Shown one piece after another: positions 53,957 to 64,000 of a stretch of 64,000 bases of DNA. The translations under genes were made by a program, and so were the position numbers. Source of the DNA: Nereocystis luetkeana (lineage: Eukaryota; Sar; Phaeophyceae; Laminariales; Laminariaceae); assembly GCA_031213475.1 (NCBI GenBank), contig JARUPZ010000005.1, positions 12,781,260 through 12,845,259 on the forward strand, given 5' to 3'. The notes beneath the pieces are model-generated. The model searched no databases and was not told the DNA's origin. It saw nothing but the letters and a program-made list of their open reading frames with translations. Numbering within the stretch: the first letter of the stretch is position 1; every line of letters starts with the position of its first letter.

Positions 53957-54445
53957 TCATGCACGCTTGACATGAGAAGGTATCTGTTTGTCCCGCCGCG
54001 TTTTTTGGTCGAGATCGTACCTTGCCGTTACGTATCGAAAACCCGCCGCAATTTTTTTTTCATTCAAGCAACCGACACCTCCCGTATAGAGTTGATGAGG
54101 AGCGACGCTCGCTCCACCCGCGTCGTTGGTGGCCCGTGGCGATGACGATGAGTTTCGCCACGGAGACCTTGCCCCGAGCAATACCAACTCAACTGCATAC
54201 AGCAGTGGGAAGGAAGAAGCCTGCCTGCAGCACCTGTGGTGATACAACACAAACCGCCCACATGGTGCGAAAGACGTGGGCTCTTCTAGCAGGAGCGGAT
54301 GTATGACGCGTACGCGCGGTTCGTTTATCACCCTCCGTCGGTTCACGTTTGTTCGTGCCGGCTTCGCTGGATCCCCGTCGATTTTCACCACTCGGCTTGA
54401 CGCTGCAGCCTGCTCCTCCTCCTCCTCCTTCTGTTGTTCCGCCAT
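53957..54445 (-). other. Coding candidate with acidic N-terminus
   Basis: The minus-strand ATG at 54445 opens a 162-codon frame starting MAEQQKEEEEEQAAASSRVV, followed by a basic region (NVNRRRVINEPRVRVIHP). The Glu tract comes from a (CTC)n run, and on the plus strand the same run gives PPPPPS and a PPSYD motif in another open frame (54349-54573). I cannot decide between the strands and recognise no family. Confidence 0.22.
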
Positions 54446-54619
54446 CGTATGATGCTGTTGTTGGCACCCTCAGGCTCCCACACTACGTTAATATGATAAA
54501 GATTCACGATGATCCAAAACAGCTTTTCACGGCGTCAAAAACCGCCCTATTACCTGTGCTGCAGCCGGTTTGACGGTTTTTGGGGGTTGTACCGACATTG
54601 CTCGAAAGCGTTCGATTTC

Positions 54620-55420
54620 TCTTCGTTATACTCGATACTCCGAGTATCGAGTACTCGGAGTATCGAGTAATTTTTGTACTCCGGGTACTCCGAGTATTAG
54701 AGTACTGGTGGCCTAAATGCTCGGAGTACTTGCAGTATGAGCAGTACCGAAGGGCCAAAACCTCCCAGTACTGGGAGTATCAGCAGTACTCATACTCGGG
54801 TACACGTAGTACCCGGAGTACACAATCTAAATTACTCGGAGTACTACGAGTATCGCGAGGATTGAACCCAAGAATGCTTCATCATCCGAGTAAAAAACTC
54901 TGAGTGATACTCTAACCCGGAGTACCTTAGAGTATAAAACACAGAACTACTCCGAGAAATACTCTAACCCGGAGTACCTCAAGAGTATAAAACACTGAAC
55001 TACTCCGAGTATTACTCGCACCTCGGAATATGAAACCCTGAAATACCCCCGAGTATTGAATTTTTTGCAGTATGAAATACTCCGAGAACGTAAAGTAGGC
55101 GCAGTACAAGATCCCCAAATATTTCGAGTACAACGAGTATTTCAGAGTAATGAACCCCAAACTACTCGGAGTACAGCAGTATTTCAGAGTATTGAAGCCC
55201 CAAATACTCCGAGTACAGGCAGTAGTAGTGAGAGAGATCATATCCGAAATACTTCGAGTACGAGCAGTATTCCGGAGTATCGAGCCCTAAAATACTCCGA
55301 GTGCACAAATACCCGGAGTATCGAGCCCTGAAATACTCCGATTACACGAAGTACCTGAAGTAATGTATCTCCGACACTCCTTATTTTACTCCAAGGTACT
55401 CGGAGCATCTATCTGCACCT
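54620..55420 (+). repeat. GAGTAC-type palindromic satellite, block 3
   Basis: This is a dense array of TACTCGGAGTA and TACTCCGAGTA words separated by spacers like CCCGAAATACTCCGAGTA and TATTTCAGAGTATTGAAGCC. The core is an odd palindrome and the array is rich in ScaI-type AGTACT sites. It is the most regular of the three blocks, and is non-coding. Confidence 0.8.
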
Positions 55421-55913
55421 TCCCATATTGATATATTACGAGCATCGTCTCGCCTTTGCTCAGGACGACCCAATCCGGCACACTCTTCTGTCTATGAAAC
55501 CATAATTACAGCCGTTCTTCGTGCCGATACATCTCGTACGGCAAATACTTTTTGCGTTACCACTGCTGCTGCCGTCTCCATCATCCTCGTGTTTGTGATT
55601 ACATTAAGTAAGTTCGGCATCGTTTGCATTTATTTCATTATCCTACCAGCACGGTCGTCGGATCCCTACTCTGACACCTCGGTTTAACACACCTCATCCT
55701 CTCGATTAACGTGATAATATTCACGACCGTTCATTCGGATATTTTGCCGTCCGATCCTGCGGGTACTCCTTGTACCCGTGGCATTTGTTTATTTAGTGCT
55801 ACTCACACTCGCACTTACTCGCAACATTCAGGCAGTATTTCGAGGTTTGGAGTTGAGTACTGCTCACACTCCCAATCGCTCGCAATGTTGAGGCAGCAAG
55901 CACCGTGAATCTC
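55421..55913. other. No gene assigned
   Basis: This is mixed sequence. A CTCACACTCGCAC or CTCACACTCCCAATCGCTCG duplication is visible at about 55804-55890. There is no coding call. Confidence 0.35.
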
Positions 55914-56370
55914 TCAGCATTCAGAGTGCAAAATTTGCTCGATACGGAAACAATCGATACTCCGACTCCACGTGGACCACGACAAGAACGAGAGTCGCTC
56001 ACGCCGGGTTGGGCGATCAACCTTCACCACCAGCTCCTCGAAGGAAGCAGCGGAATGTGGAACCCCTTGGGGAGCTGCATAAGCGGTTTGCTGGGCCAGC
56101 AAGGAGCTCTCGCCCTCGCGGGAAATGAGCTGCTCTTGTGGCGGTCGTAGTCAGAAACATCCGTTAGATCGTTTTGATACTGCTGCTGTAGTCTCGTCCC
56201 ATTCGTTTGCAAAGTTGTGTTGCCTAGAGCAGCTGCAGTTGGGTGGCCGCAAGGGACACGATGATGGCCAAGGTACTGGTGCCCTCCCTCTCCGCGGTGG
56301 TCGATCCACAAGTGTTGGAACCCAGCTGTGTACAAGCGTAACCAAGCATGTAGCGTCGTGACCCGTCATG
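55914..56370. other. Complex, coding-like patch of undecided strand
   Basis: The minus strand reads TAYAAPQGVPHSAASFEELV followed by RERLSFLSWSTW (about 56090-55914). The plus strand reads SPGWAINLHHQLLEGSSG-like text, and at 56235-56340 VAARDTMMAKVLVPSLSAVV before a stop. Sequence complexity and balanced composition set it apart from the surrounding repeats, so it may contain exons. No family is recognised. Confidence 0.25.
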
Positions 56371-56449
56371 AACCCAGTCTATAACGCAAAATTAAAGTGT
56401 AAAATGCCACCGAGGTCTTGTGCAAAAGCAAAATTTATCACCTTCAGAA

Positions 56450-57228
56450 AAGAGATGGCACCCGGATTCAAAAATCGGAACCGGGACCAGTAGTAGCGCC
56501 TTCGGTGGGATTTGACAAGTACCGTCCCGGGTTTCCGCGGTACTGGGTATCCCGGGTACCCGGGTTACGTGTACAGTTTGCTCCACTCTATTGTTTGAGC
56601 GGCGTGAATGGTCCTCAGGCGGGGTGGCGAGGCGAAGTAAGGCGGAAGGTGGGAGGACAAGCCTTCAGCTCGTCTCTCTCGATGAATAAAAACGAGAAAG
56701 AGAACAGGCTGCGCATATTCTCGGTGCAATCGGGGAGGTGGGGCGTGGGGAGGTGAAATAAAAGTAATCATACAATCAAAGTCAACAAGTAAAGATAAAA
56801 AACTATCAGGTATCAATCTAATTTACCCTTATTCCGCTCGTGAATTCAACTCCATCAGGAAAATCCTTCGAATGTAATTGTTTGCATCAACCAAACAAGC
56901 CCTGCGAGATAAGCCCACACCCAGAAACAGCGAGCATATACATAATGAGCAGAGGAAGTAGTAGGCTACAGCAGCCTCTGTCGGTTGCTCCATGAAGTGG
57001 GCAGCTTCCGCTGGTAGCTGGTAGGGGTCTCGTGTGTGTATGGCGTGTTGTGTGAAGGTAGGTGGGGCATGCTGCGCGCTGTGCGCTGTCTATCGGGTGC
57101 TTCGTGGAGCGTAGCTAACGGGTACCCGGCATACCCGGTACCGCGGGTAGTAAAAATGGAACCAGGACGATACTCTGGTACCGACGGTTCCGGGTACCCG
57201 GTTCCCACTAATCCGGGTGCTATCTCTC
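56450..57228. mobile_element. Non-autonomous hAT-like element hAT-3
   Basis: The left end is AAGAGATGGCACCCGGATT and the right end, reverse-complemented, GAGAGATAGCACCCGGATT (17 of 19). Flanking 8-mers are CTTCAGAA (56442-56449) and CTTCAGAG (57229-57236). Subterminal regions carry CGGGTACCCGG and GGTACCGCGG arrays at 56520-56570 and 57120-57205. No transposase is present in its 779 bp. It has the same architecture as hAT-1 and hAT-2 but a different subterminal word. Confidence 0.85.
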
Positions 57229-57236
57229 CTTCAGAG

Positions 57237-57954
57237 TTAGGCAGAAAAGGCTGCCAAGAAAAATCTTTTCATCGAATTTCAGGAGCAATAAAATCTCGGA
57301 GGAACATTTTTTCCACCAAACAGGCCCCATAAGACGTGATTTTGATAAAATTTGATCAGATATGGGACCAGATACCCCGAAGCCTCCGTAAACAGTCACA
57401 AAATTGCACAATATCCGGCCTAGAGCAGGTATACCTCGCCACGTTTCGGCCAAAATCAGCAAGGTTATCTCTCTACCTAGCCCGAAGCTCGATGTTCGTG
57501 TGACTGTCGCTAGACCGCTGCAGGTCTTGGCGGACTCCCTCGTCCCTCGCCAAGGACGGGGCAGGCCGAAGGAACGAATAATGATGAATATAGCAAGAAG
57601 AAAAAATAATTCAATATACCTAGGTATATCAAACTCATGAGTTTGTGGCGAGCAAACTTCACATGCTCGTGCAAGAACAGCAAATCTCCCAGCACCATCC
57701 ATTGCATAATTACATTCAAAACAGACGTTTATCCAAAGCCGCTGCATTAGGCCGCTGCCGCCGCCGCAGTATGATAGTCGCAGTCACCGCCGCAGCAGCA
57801 ACGACAGCAGCAGCAGCAGCGGTGGCAGGCAGCGCAGGAGGCGAAGCACCCTTCACCCTTCACAAATCGTTTGCAACCATCTGTTGTCTATTTCTCAATG
57901 GGTGACACAAGCTTCACGTATACTGGTACCAAACAATATACCTGGCACTGTGCC
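57237..57954. other. No gene assigned
   Basis: This is mixed sequence with a CAG/GCC-rich stretch at about 57740-57850 that encodes alanine runs in one frame. A minus-strand frame of 175 codons (57747-57220) is open but has no recognisable domain. Confidence 0.35.
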
Positions 57955-58430
57955 TGGTGTGTGTGTGTGTTTTCTTCACATTAAACCGTTCTTTCTACCC
58001 GTCGACATCCAGCACAACCAGTGTCCGTGCCGATTCTTCCATCCTAGAAGAGATACAAGTTCTGTGGTCACAAAGCTACGCCACAGAGATACTACGTTGC
58101 CACGTGTGCAGTGTGAACTGCAGTGGGCAATGCAAAGCCATGTCATCATACTAGATACGACAGGCACGACATACGCAATCTATGAAATAGTGAAACGAAA
58201 AGAAACAATCAAAGAGAAAACAAAACAAGGTAGACAAGTCGAAAAAGAAAAAGAAGAAAAATGAAAGCAAAATCTAAGAGAAACAATCTGTCGTGCCCCC
58301 CCCCCCGCAGGCGAGGTGGCCTACACTTGAAAAAGAACGAGCTGGAAAAAAGAAGAAATAACAAAAGACACCACTGCTTGTGAACAGAGTAAGACAAAGA
58401 ACCAAGGAGAAAGTAACAAGGAAAAATAAC
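57955..58430 (+). repeat. Dispersed repeat R3, copy c
   Basis: This is a full R3 copy: GTGTGTGTTTTCTTCACATT, CTACCCGTCGACATCCAGCA, TCCTAGAAGAGATACAAGTT, GTGGTCACAAAGCTACGCCA, ATACGACAGGCACGACATAC, an A-rich stretch, then GTCGTGCCCCCCCCCCCGCA and GAGGTGGCCTACACTTGAAA. Copy d follows after about 70 bp in the same orientation. Confidence 0.8.
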
Positions 58431-58496
58431 AAAGGTACCTGGTACTATTACCCCCTATTCGCTCCACGATGTTAGCTACCAGGAATATATAAATTA

Positions 58497-59330
58497 ATGT
58501 CTGTGTTCTTCACATTAAACCGTTCTTTCTACCCGTCGACATCCAGCGCAACCAGTGTCCGTGCCGATTCTTCGATCCAAGGAGAGATGAACGTTACGTG
58601 TTTTTTTTTTTTTTTTTTTTTGCTCATCCCATTCATTATCTTCGCACATCTTCCTCTCTCTTTCCTTCCCACGCGTAACTCAGATCCGGGGTCACATAGC
58701 AGGCTCTTCGACCCCCTTCCCGCTACGGTACTTGCCTTCATTTTTATCGCGAGAAGATTTCAGCCTTTTCTTCCCTCGTCGACTCGCATCGAATTGTGCC
58801 TACCCACGCTGCAAGGCGCTCTCAACAATTGAATCCTTTTTATTTTTATTTTTGCAAATAAAGGCAAAGTCCGACCCACCTGGAGCTCGAACCCAGGACT
58901 CAAACAAGTGGAATTCGAGGTTAACCACTTGAACCACCGGGGCGGCTACAAAGCTACGCCTCGAAGATATTACGTTGCTACGATCAGAGTAAGCACCGCA
59001 GCAGTGGGCAGTGCAATGCCATGTCATCATACTAGATACGACAGGCACGACATAGTTCCACGAAATAGAGAAACGAAAGGAAACAATCAAAGAAAAAACA
59101 AAAACAAAAGACACAAATCAAAAGAGAAAAAGAAGGAAAAGAGAGGTGAAAATATATTCCCAGGTATAAATAAAACAAACTGTCGTGCGCCCCCCCCCGC
59201 AGGCGATCTGGCACACACTTGAAAAAAACGAGCTGGGGAAAAATTGAAAAAAGAAAAAGAAAAACACCATTACTTGTAAAGAAAAAAATAACAAGGAAAA
59301 TAACTCAACGTGAACGGGCAAACCAAGGCA
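58497..59330 (+). repeat. Dispersed repeat R3, copy d, split by a SINE
   Basis: The left part (58497-58600) runs from GTGTTCTTCACATTAAACCG to GGAGAGATGAACGTTACGTG. The right part resumes at 58947 with TACAAAGCTACGCC and continues through GATACGACAGGCACGACATA to the CCCCCCCCCGCAGGCGATCTGG end. Deleting 58601-58946 restores the order seen in copy c, so the SINE is younger than this R3 copy. Confidence 0.82.
58601..58946 (-). mobile_element. SINE family 1, full-length copy
   Basis: On the minus strand it starts GCCGCCCCGGTGGTTCAAGT with a box A-like TGGTTCAAGTGG, has a box B-like GGGTTCGAGCTCC, and continues through GTTGAGAGCGCCTTGCAGCG, ATCTTCTCGCGATAAAAATG and GTGACCCCGGATCTGAGTTA to a tail of about 21 A (T run 58601-58621). 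The long uninterrupted tail suggests recent insertion. Confidence 0.9.
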
Positions 59331-59699
59331 CAAAGCACCCTCCAGGTAGCGGCAGCAGGACCTAGGTCTGGTACGAGTAGGTTACCCAGGCTCTCCCCGG
59401 TAGTCCACCTGGTACCTTGCTACGGCGACTGCAGTCTCCACCCTGCGTACGTCAACTATGCCCAGCCCCTTGCTGTCAGACAATGCGAAACAAGCAGAGC
59501 AGGCTCGTCATTCACCCACGCCCCACGACTCCTTCAATAGATGTTATCTATCAGAAAAAACAAGAACAATAAATAAAAAAAACTAAAAATCACGGTGAAT
59601 CAGCCCAAGAAAGAAAAAACACAGAACAAAAAGCAGATAAGACAAGGGAAGACCCACGTGCGAACCTGATGCGCCAGTTGGTGGGACTACAGCCAGTAG
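59331..59699. other. No gene assigned
   Basis: This is mixed sequence between R3 copy d and the antisense LINE fragment, with an A-rich stretch at 59550-59650. Nothing is supported. Confidence 0.35.
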
Positions 59700-60092
59700 A
59701 AGTATAGTCATGATCTACTTCCTAGTCAGCCTGGTGCCTTGCTACCCTGTCTGCCATCTATTTACTACCTTCGTCCACTACAGTTTCCCTTCAATTCCTG
59801 CGTTTCACCACTCTCTCCGTATTCCCTTGATCGGATTTTCTGCCACTTCTCCTGCACCCCCCCTCACCCCCCATCCCCTTCCCTCGGACACCATCCGCGG
59901 CGGATGCGCGGCGTTGCCTATTCTCTTAGCCTCAGCCTCGTGCCACTTCACCATGAACCGTTCGGCTGCTTCAAGCATACCCCGGTACCACTTCCCCCCC
60001 TTTTCACTGCAGTGGACCACAACGCGGTCTCAACTCCAAACACCAAGGGGGCAAGTTCCGTCGACCCTTCGGTGGCTCGGAACTCCCTATAG
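59700..60092 (-). pseudogene. LINE family B C-terminal fragment, antisense
   Basis: On the minus strand the frame reads EFRATEGSTELAPLVFGVET and ALWSTAVKR. After a G-run slippage at about 59995 it resumes in another frame with KWYRGMLEAAERFMVKWHEA. It matches the C-terminal region of the copy at 63172-64000 and lacks the polymerase core. The edge at about 60092 is a 5' truncation. Confidence 0.85.
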
Positions 60093-60099
60093 GGTCTAT

Positions 60100-62019
60100 G
60101 TGAGAACAACACCTATTATTATATGAATACACGTCTCATAGCTCATACGGTAAGACCTGTGCCAATGGGACAGCGAAGTTTCAATAAAAACTTCGAATTT
60201 CAAAGATACCCGCCATTGGTTTTCAGAGCACGCTTCCTATGGGCCTCGTAAAAAAAAAAAGTTGCTAACTTTTGGAAAAGCCCGAAAAAACAAATATGGG
60301 GCCGATGTTGGGCCAACGTCGGCTTGAGAAAATCTCAGGCCGATCTTTGGTTCGAAACGGCGATATTCCGAGTGCTCGACAGACATCGATCATCAAAACC
60401 AACGACTGTGTCATGAATTCTGAACGAAGTGCGCTCGTTAGGGGCCGCGACCCACCCTAGGGCGACCGTCTTCATACCATGGCCGGTGTTATGTGGCGGG
60501 AGCTGACCAGGCGTATGATAAAAATACATTTGGCTGCTTGTTTGCATAAAATAGAATACAAAACTTCTACCAGGTACATCCGTTTCGAATGACGAATAAT
60601 AGACTTTTTTTCAGGTTTGGGAGGATACCGTAGAATGCCGCCGGCAAGCTCTCGCCCCCTAGACCATGGATCCACCTGATATCTTCCAGGCCGTCATCGA
60701 AACTCGTTGACTTTGCCAGATACCGAGCGGGTTGGCCGTGGGCTGAGTCTATGTCGAGATCGAGCGTCGATCGTCGCACGAGCTGGTTGTCAGCATAATA
60801 ATATGGACGTTGACATCCATATATATTGTGATGTGCAGTCACTTCACACGAGCTTACTAAGAGTATCTTATGATAGATGCGGAGAAATACGATATGCGGC
60901 GAGACTTGAGTTTGTTCTTTCTTGCCGACGCACTGTATTCAACTTATCTCTATCATACTGATCGTAACGCAGGGTAGCTAGTCTACCACAATAGGTAGCA
61001 GGTAACGTTCCATAGAACGTTACGAGTACGTTACATAGAACGTTGCAGGGACATTGCTAGGAACGGTTCACGGAACCTTGACGGGCTGCTGTGAAATAAA
61101 CCTGCCCGTAGCATGGGCATTGTCTCGTGATCAGGTGATGGCATGTCCCACCTTGCTCACTCCTCTCTTCTTCCATTTCCTTTCCATTCTTCTCTTTTCC
61201 TCTTCTCCTCTTGATCCCTGAGATAGATCAAGATTCCTTCTATAATGGCCAATTGAGCGCCAATCTCAAACCATCTTCTTTCTTCATCACAAGTGATCTT
61301 CACAGACACTTCGGTGCCGCCTCTGCATCTCTTCTCATAGATAGAAGACAGAGCCTCAACAAACATGCATTATTCCTTCAGGTCATGACCCTCGAGGTCA
61401 TGAGCCTTCCTTCACTGGTTTCGATCACCGCGTTGACAGTTAATTTGCAACCAGGGAACACAAATTGAGCCGCCTGCTGCAGCCGTTGGGGGTAAAAAAA
61501 ATTAAAATCAATAATTTTTCTGTTTTCCATTGGCATAGGTCTAAGGGCCGGTCTCATCGAGGGCAAACAATAAACGGAAAAGAAAGCGAAATGAGAAAAC
61601 AAAAAACAGAACTAAGGAGTACGTGAGTTTTATTGGTCAAATTACACAAAAATAGAAGTAGAGATCCCGATACCTCCGTTTTCACATTAAGTTTTTTCAA
61701 GTCCGTGGGACTTGAAAAAAAACAAAATGGGTGCCAAATAAACGAAATATATATGGGATACTCAGGGTTGAAGAGGAACATAAGAGGAGCTCGACGAACG
61801 TTGGGATGAAGTTCCGATAACGTTCCTACGACCGATTGGCAGGCGCACGATGTCAGAGGTAGTCCATGTCGCTGCCACGCGGCTTGTCTGCTGACGGCGC
61901 GAGCACATATGGGTAGGGAATCACCATGGATGGGGTGCCTTTGCAAGAAACCGGGGAATCAGGAAGTAAGTGGCTGTGGCCGTATATTACTCGACATGAG
62001 CCCCACTCAACATTCAAAC
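60100..62019. other. No gene assigned
   Basis: This appears to be mostly single-copy sequence. A perfect 8-bp-arm hairpin, TAACGTTCCATAGAACGTTA, lies at 61003-61022 and is followed by related AACGTT words. A minus-strand frame at 61946-61554 is open but shows no domain. No RNA gene is recognised. Confidence 0.4.
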
Positions 62020-62357
62020 GTCGCCCCGGCGGTTCAAGTGGTTAACCTCGAATTCTACTTGTTTGAGTCCTGGGTTCGAGCCCCAGGTGGGTCGGACTTT
62101 GACTTTATTTACAAAAATAAAAATAAAAAAGGATTCAATTGTTGAGAGCGCCTTGCAGCGTGGGTAGGCACAATTCGATGCGAGTCGACGAGGGAAGAAA
62201 AGGCTGAAATCTTCTCGCGATAAAAATGAAGGCACGTGCCGTAGCGGGGAGGGGGGAGAAGAGCCTGCTATGTGACCCCGGATCTGAGTTACGAGTGGGA
62301 AGGAGAGAGAGAGGAAGATGTGCGAGGATAATGAATGGGATGAGAAAAAAAAAAAAA
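62020..62357 (+). mobile_element. SINE family 1, full-length copy
   Basis: The head GTCGCCCCGGCGGTTCAAGT is followed by a good box B (GGGTTCGAGCCCC). The body runs AATTGTTGAGAGCGCCTTGC, GTGGGTAGGCACAATTCGAT, ATCTTCTCGCGATAAAAATG and TGACCCCGGATCTGAGTTAC, ending GGGATGAG plus 13 A. It matches 58601-58946 over its length. Confidence 0.9.
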
Positions 62358-62969
62358 TCTAACAGTGATGGCCGATACACAAGTTCTAGAGCACTCCGTA
62401 GGGAGAGGGTTGGGCCACGAAAACCGCCTGCTGTGGAGGATGCCTCACGTGTGCGAGTTGTGTGTATCAACCGTCGCTGTCGAGCGCCATCGCCGGGAAT
62501 CGCGTGCGGTGGCGGTTGAGTCATTCCGAAAAATTGCATTGCGTGAAAATTCGACTCTGTTTCTTACTTTTTTTTTTCGGTTTGTTTTCCGTTTTTTTTC
62601 TCGTTAGGACTCGACCTGCTGTTTCTTGCGAAAAACGAAAGTCTGTTCGTTTTATTTCGTTTTATTTCTTTTTTTTTCCCTTGTTCAAACCGACCCTGAG
62701 GAGCAAAATGTTGCAACGCATCTGTCCCGCTCTTGCAACGCTCTGTCCCGACATGCCTCGGACGCCTTGGGGCCGCCGCGTCGCAACGCACCCTCGTGGA
62801 CAGCACGCCCCCCCACTCGCTGGATGGTGTCGCCACCGGTTCCCTCCTCGTAAGCACATGCAACTCGTTTCGCGCCTGCTTTCCTTGCGCGTGGCCCTTC
62901 CGAAGTTTTTTTCTTGCGCTTGTTGCCCATATTACCCTATTTTGCAAGATGTAGCCCTCCGCTCCAACG
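62358..62969. other. No gene assigned
   Basis: T-rich and GC-rich patches alternate. A long plus-strand frame (62462-63286) crosses this region, an R3 copy and LINE sequence, so it is a chance fusion across repeats and not a gene. The minus-strand frame (62986-62564) is similarly unsupported. Confidence 0.4.
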
Positions 62970-63171
62970 TAGTGTGTGTTCTTCACATGAAACCGTTTTT
63001 TCTACCCGTCGACATCCAGCACAACCAGTGTCCGTGCCGATTCTTCAATCCTAGAAGAGATACAAGTTTGGTGGTCACAAAGCTACGCCCCAGGAGAGAT
63101 ACCACATTGCCACGTACCAGGTATGAACCAAGCACAGCAGCAGAGGGCTATGCAATGTCATGCCATCATAC
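62970..63171 (+). repeat. Dispersed repeat R3, copy e, truncated
   Basis: This begins GTGTGTGTTCTTCACATGAA and follows the R3 order to GCCATCATACTAG, where it stops and LINE sequence begins (AAGACTGAGACAATG). The breakpoint lies at about 63169-63172 with a few bases of microhomology (AGA). Confidence 0.78.
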
Positions 63172-64000
63172 TAGAAGACTGAGACAATGGTCCTACAAAC
63201 ACCAGACCGGACAACCCTCGCACCACCGCTCGTCATCGAAGCGGCAGGTCAGAGGTATAAGCAGACGACCCAGTTCTTATACCTAGGCGGCGTTATCCAC
63301 GAAAACGCTGACCTCTCGCTCGAAATCGACCGACGGATCCGCCTCATGCGAGCATGCTTCAAACGGTTCGGCCCGGAGTTGTATGATAGGACGACCGCCC
63401 CCCTTAGCCTTAAAGTCCGAATGCTGAAGGCCGAGGTGATTGAGACCCTGCTGTACGGGTGTGTGACGTGGACCCTCAGAGCGGAACACTTTGCCAAGCT
63501 TCGAACGGCTCACCACCAAGTCCTGTTGCGAGTCATTGGCTTCCAGCGCCGACTTCGTACTGACCATGCCACCCTCTCGTACGCGAAGGCCCTCAAGATG
63601 ACACGTTGCGAGAGCATCGAAACGACCATTCGTAAACGGCGTCTCTTCTTTGCGGGGGGCGTGGCACGGCAAAGCAAGGAGCGATTACCCAATCGGGTAA
63701 TGCTCGGGACGATAGCTGGTGGGGAGAACCCGAGACCAGGCGGACAGTGTAAGACTTGGCATAGATGCATAGTCGAAGACCTTAGGGAGTTCCGAGCCAC
63801 CGAAGGGTCAACGGAAGTTGCCCCCTTGGTGTTTGGAGTTGAGACCGCGTTGTGGTCCACTGCAGCCAAAAAGGTGGGGAAGTGGTACCGGGGGATCCTT
63901 GAAGCAGCCGAACGGTTCATGGTGAGGTGGCACGAGGCTGAGGCTGAGATGAGTAGACAGCGCCGCGCATCCGCCGTGGATGGTGCCCAAAGGAACGGGG
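63172..64000 (+). CDS. LINE family B polyprotein, C-terminal half, open to window edge
   Basis: The frame GAG ACA ATG at 63181 stays open for 273 codons and leaves the window. It begins just after the YADD core, at TLAPPLVIEAAGQRYKQTTQ. It then has FLYLGGVIHENADLSLEIDR (RT thumb region), LLYGCVTWTLRAEHFAKLRT, VLLRVIGFQRR, the RLFFAGGVAR segment, LPNRVMLGTIAGG, VEDLREFRATEG and AAERFMVRWHEAEAEMSRQR. There are no stops or frameshifts, unlike the copy at 45660. The polymerase palm is missing because of 5' truncation, so this copy cannot move by itself. It serves as the reference for the two broken copies. Confidence 0.9.

Noticed and set aside
57220..57747. 175-codon minus-strand frame
   Set aside because: It begins in hAT-3 terminal sequence at its 3' end and shows no domain.
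61003..61022. Regulatory hairpin or terminator
   Set aside because: The perfect 8-bp-arm palindrome is isolated, with no gene upstream and no T tract.
62020..62100. tRNA gene
   Set aside because: Box A and B-like elements are present, but the sequence continues into a shared repeat body with an A tail, so it is a SINE head.
62462..63286. 274-codon plus-strand open frame
   Set aside because: It crosses unassigned sequence, an R3 copy and antisense-phase LINE sequence, so it is a chance fusion over repeat boundaries.

Overview
The window looks like repeat-saturated nuclear DNA of a eukaryote. I favour a brown alga (Ectocarpus-like stramenopile) as an inference, with moderate confidence. The evidence is: beta-propeller repeat exons of about 56 codons separated by phase-0 GT/AG introns; LINE reverse transcriptases with a conserved basic C-terminal domain; tRNA-derived SINEs; abundant TIR elements; and near-balanced base composition with no operon structure. 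No bacterial gene organisation, rRNA gene, free-standing tRNA gene, CRISPR array, riboswitch, promoter or terminator could be supported.

Layout. 1-6.6 kb is mostly single-copy and holds two good exons (minus strand, 1517-1663 and 799-966) of a beta-propeller repeat protein plus weak coding candidates. 7-18.6 kb is a duplicated block: a CTG/CAG-rich repeat (four copies) and two GATC-rich satellites, interrupted by the 3' end of a LINE with an (AAC)n tail and by a GAGTAC-type satellite segment. 19-21 kb holds a palindromic minisatellite element whose inverted partner lies at 43.3-44.6 kb. 21.4-23.3 kb has a TIR element interrupted by a SINE, next to a third beta-propeller exon (23335-23502, minus). 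24.3-26.4 kb is a triplet-rich and then a strongly G-skewed stretch. 26508-31534 is a nest: a hAT-like element (8-bp target duplication supported by an empty paralogous site) containing a 0.94-kb TIR element, a 1.9-kb foldback element and a dispersed repeat. 36027-38190 is another TIR element, set between two blocks of one satellite, carrying a decayed ORF of about 380 codons. 38.6-41.7 kb is a second copy of the 10.5-12.4 kb segment, carrying a 105-bp MITE and an 821-bp hAT-like element with perfect 19-bp TIRs and a perfect 8-bp target duplication. 45-52.7 kb carries a broken LINE, SINEs, a MITE and a 255-bp tandem array. 54.6-57.2 kb has a palindromic satellite and a third hAT-like element. 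58-64 kb holds dispersed repeats, SINEs, an antisense LINE fragment and, at the right edge, the best-preserved LINE reading frame, which runs off the window.

How it fits together. Little of the window codes for host protein. The protein-level signals are the beta-propeller exons, LINE polymerase fragments and one unrecognised decayed ORF. Nested and paired copies (filled versus empty sites) give a relative insertion order, and several unrelated repeats share palindromic cores, including an excess of the 9-mer TACCWGGTA.
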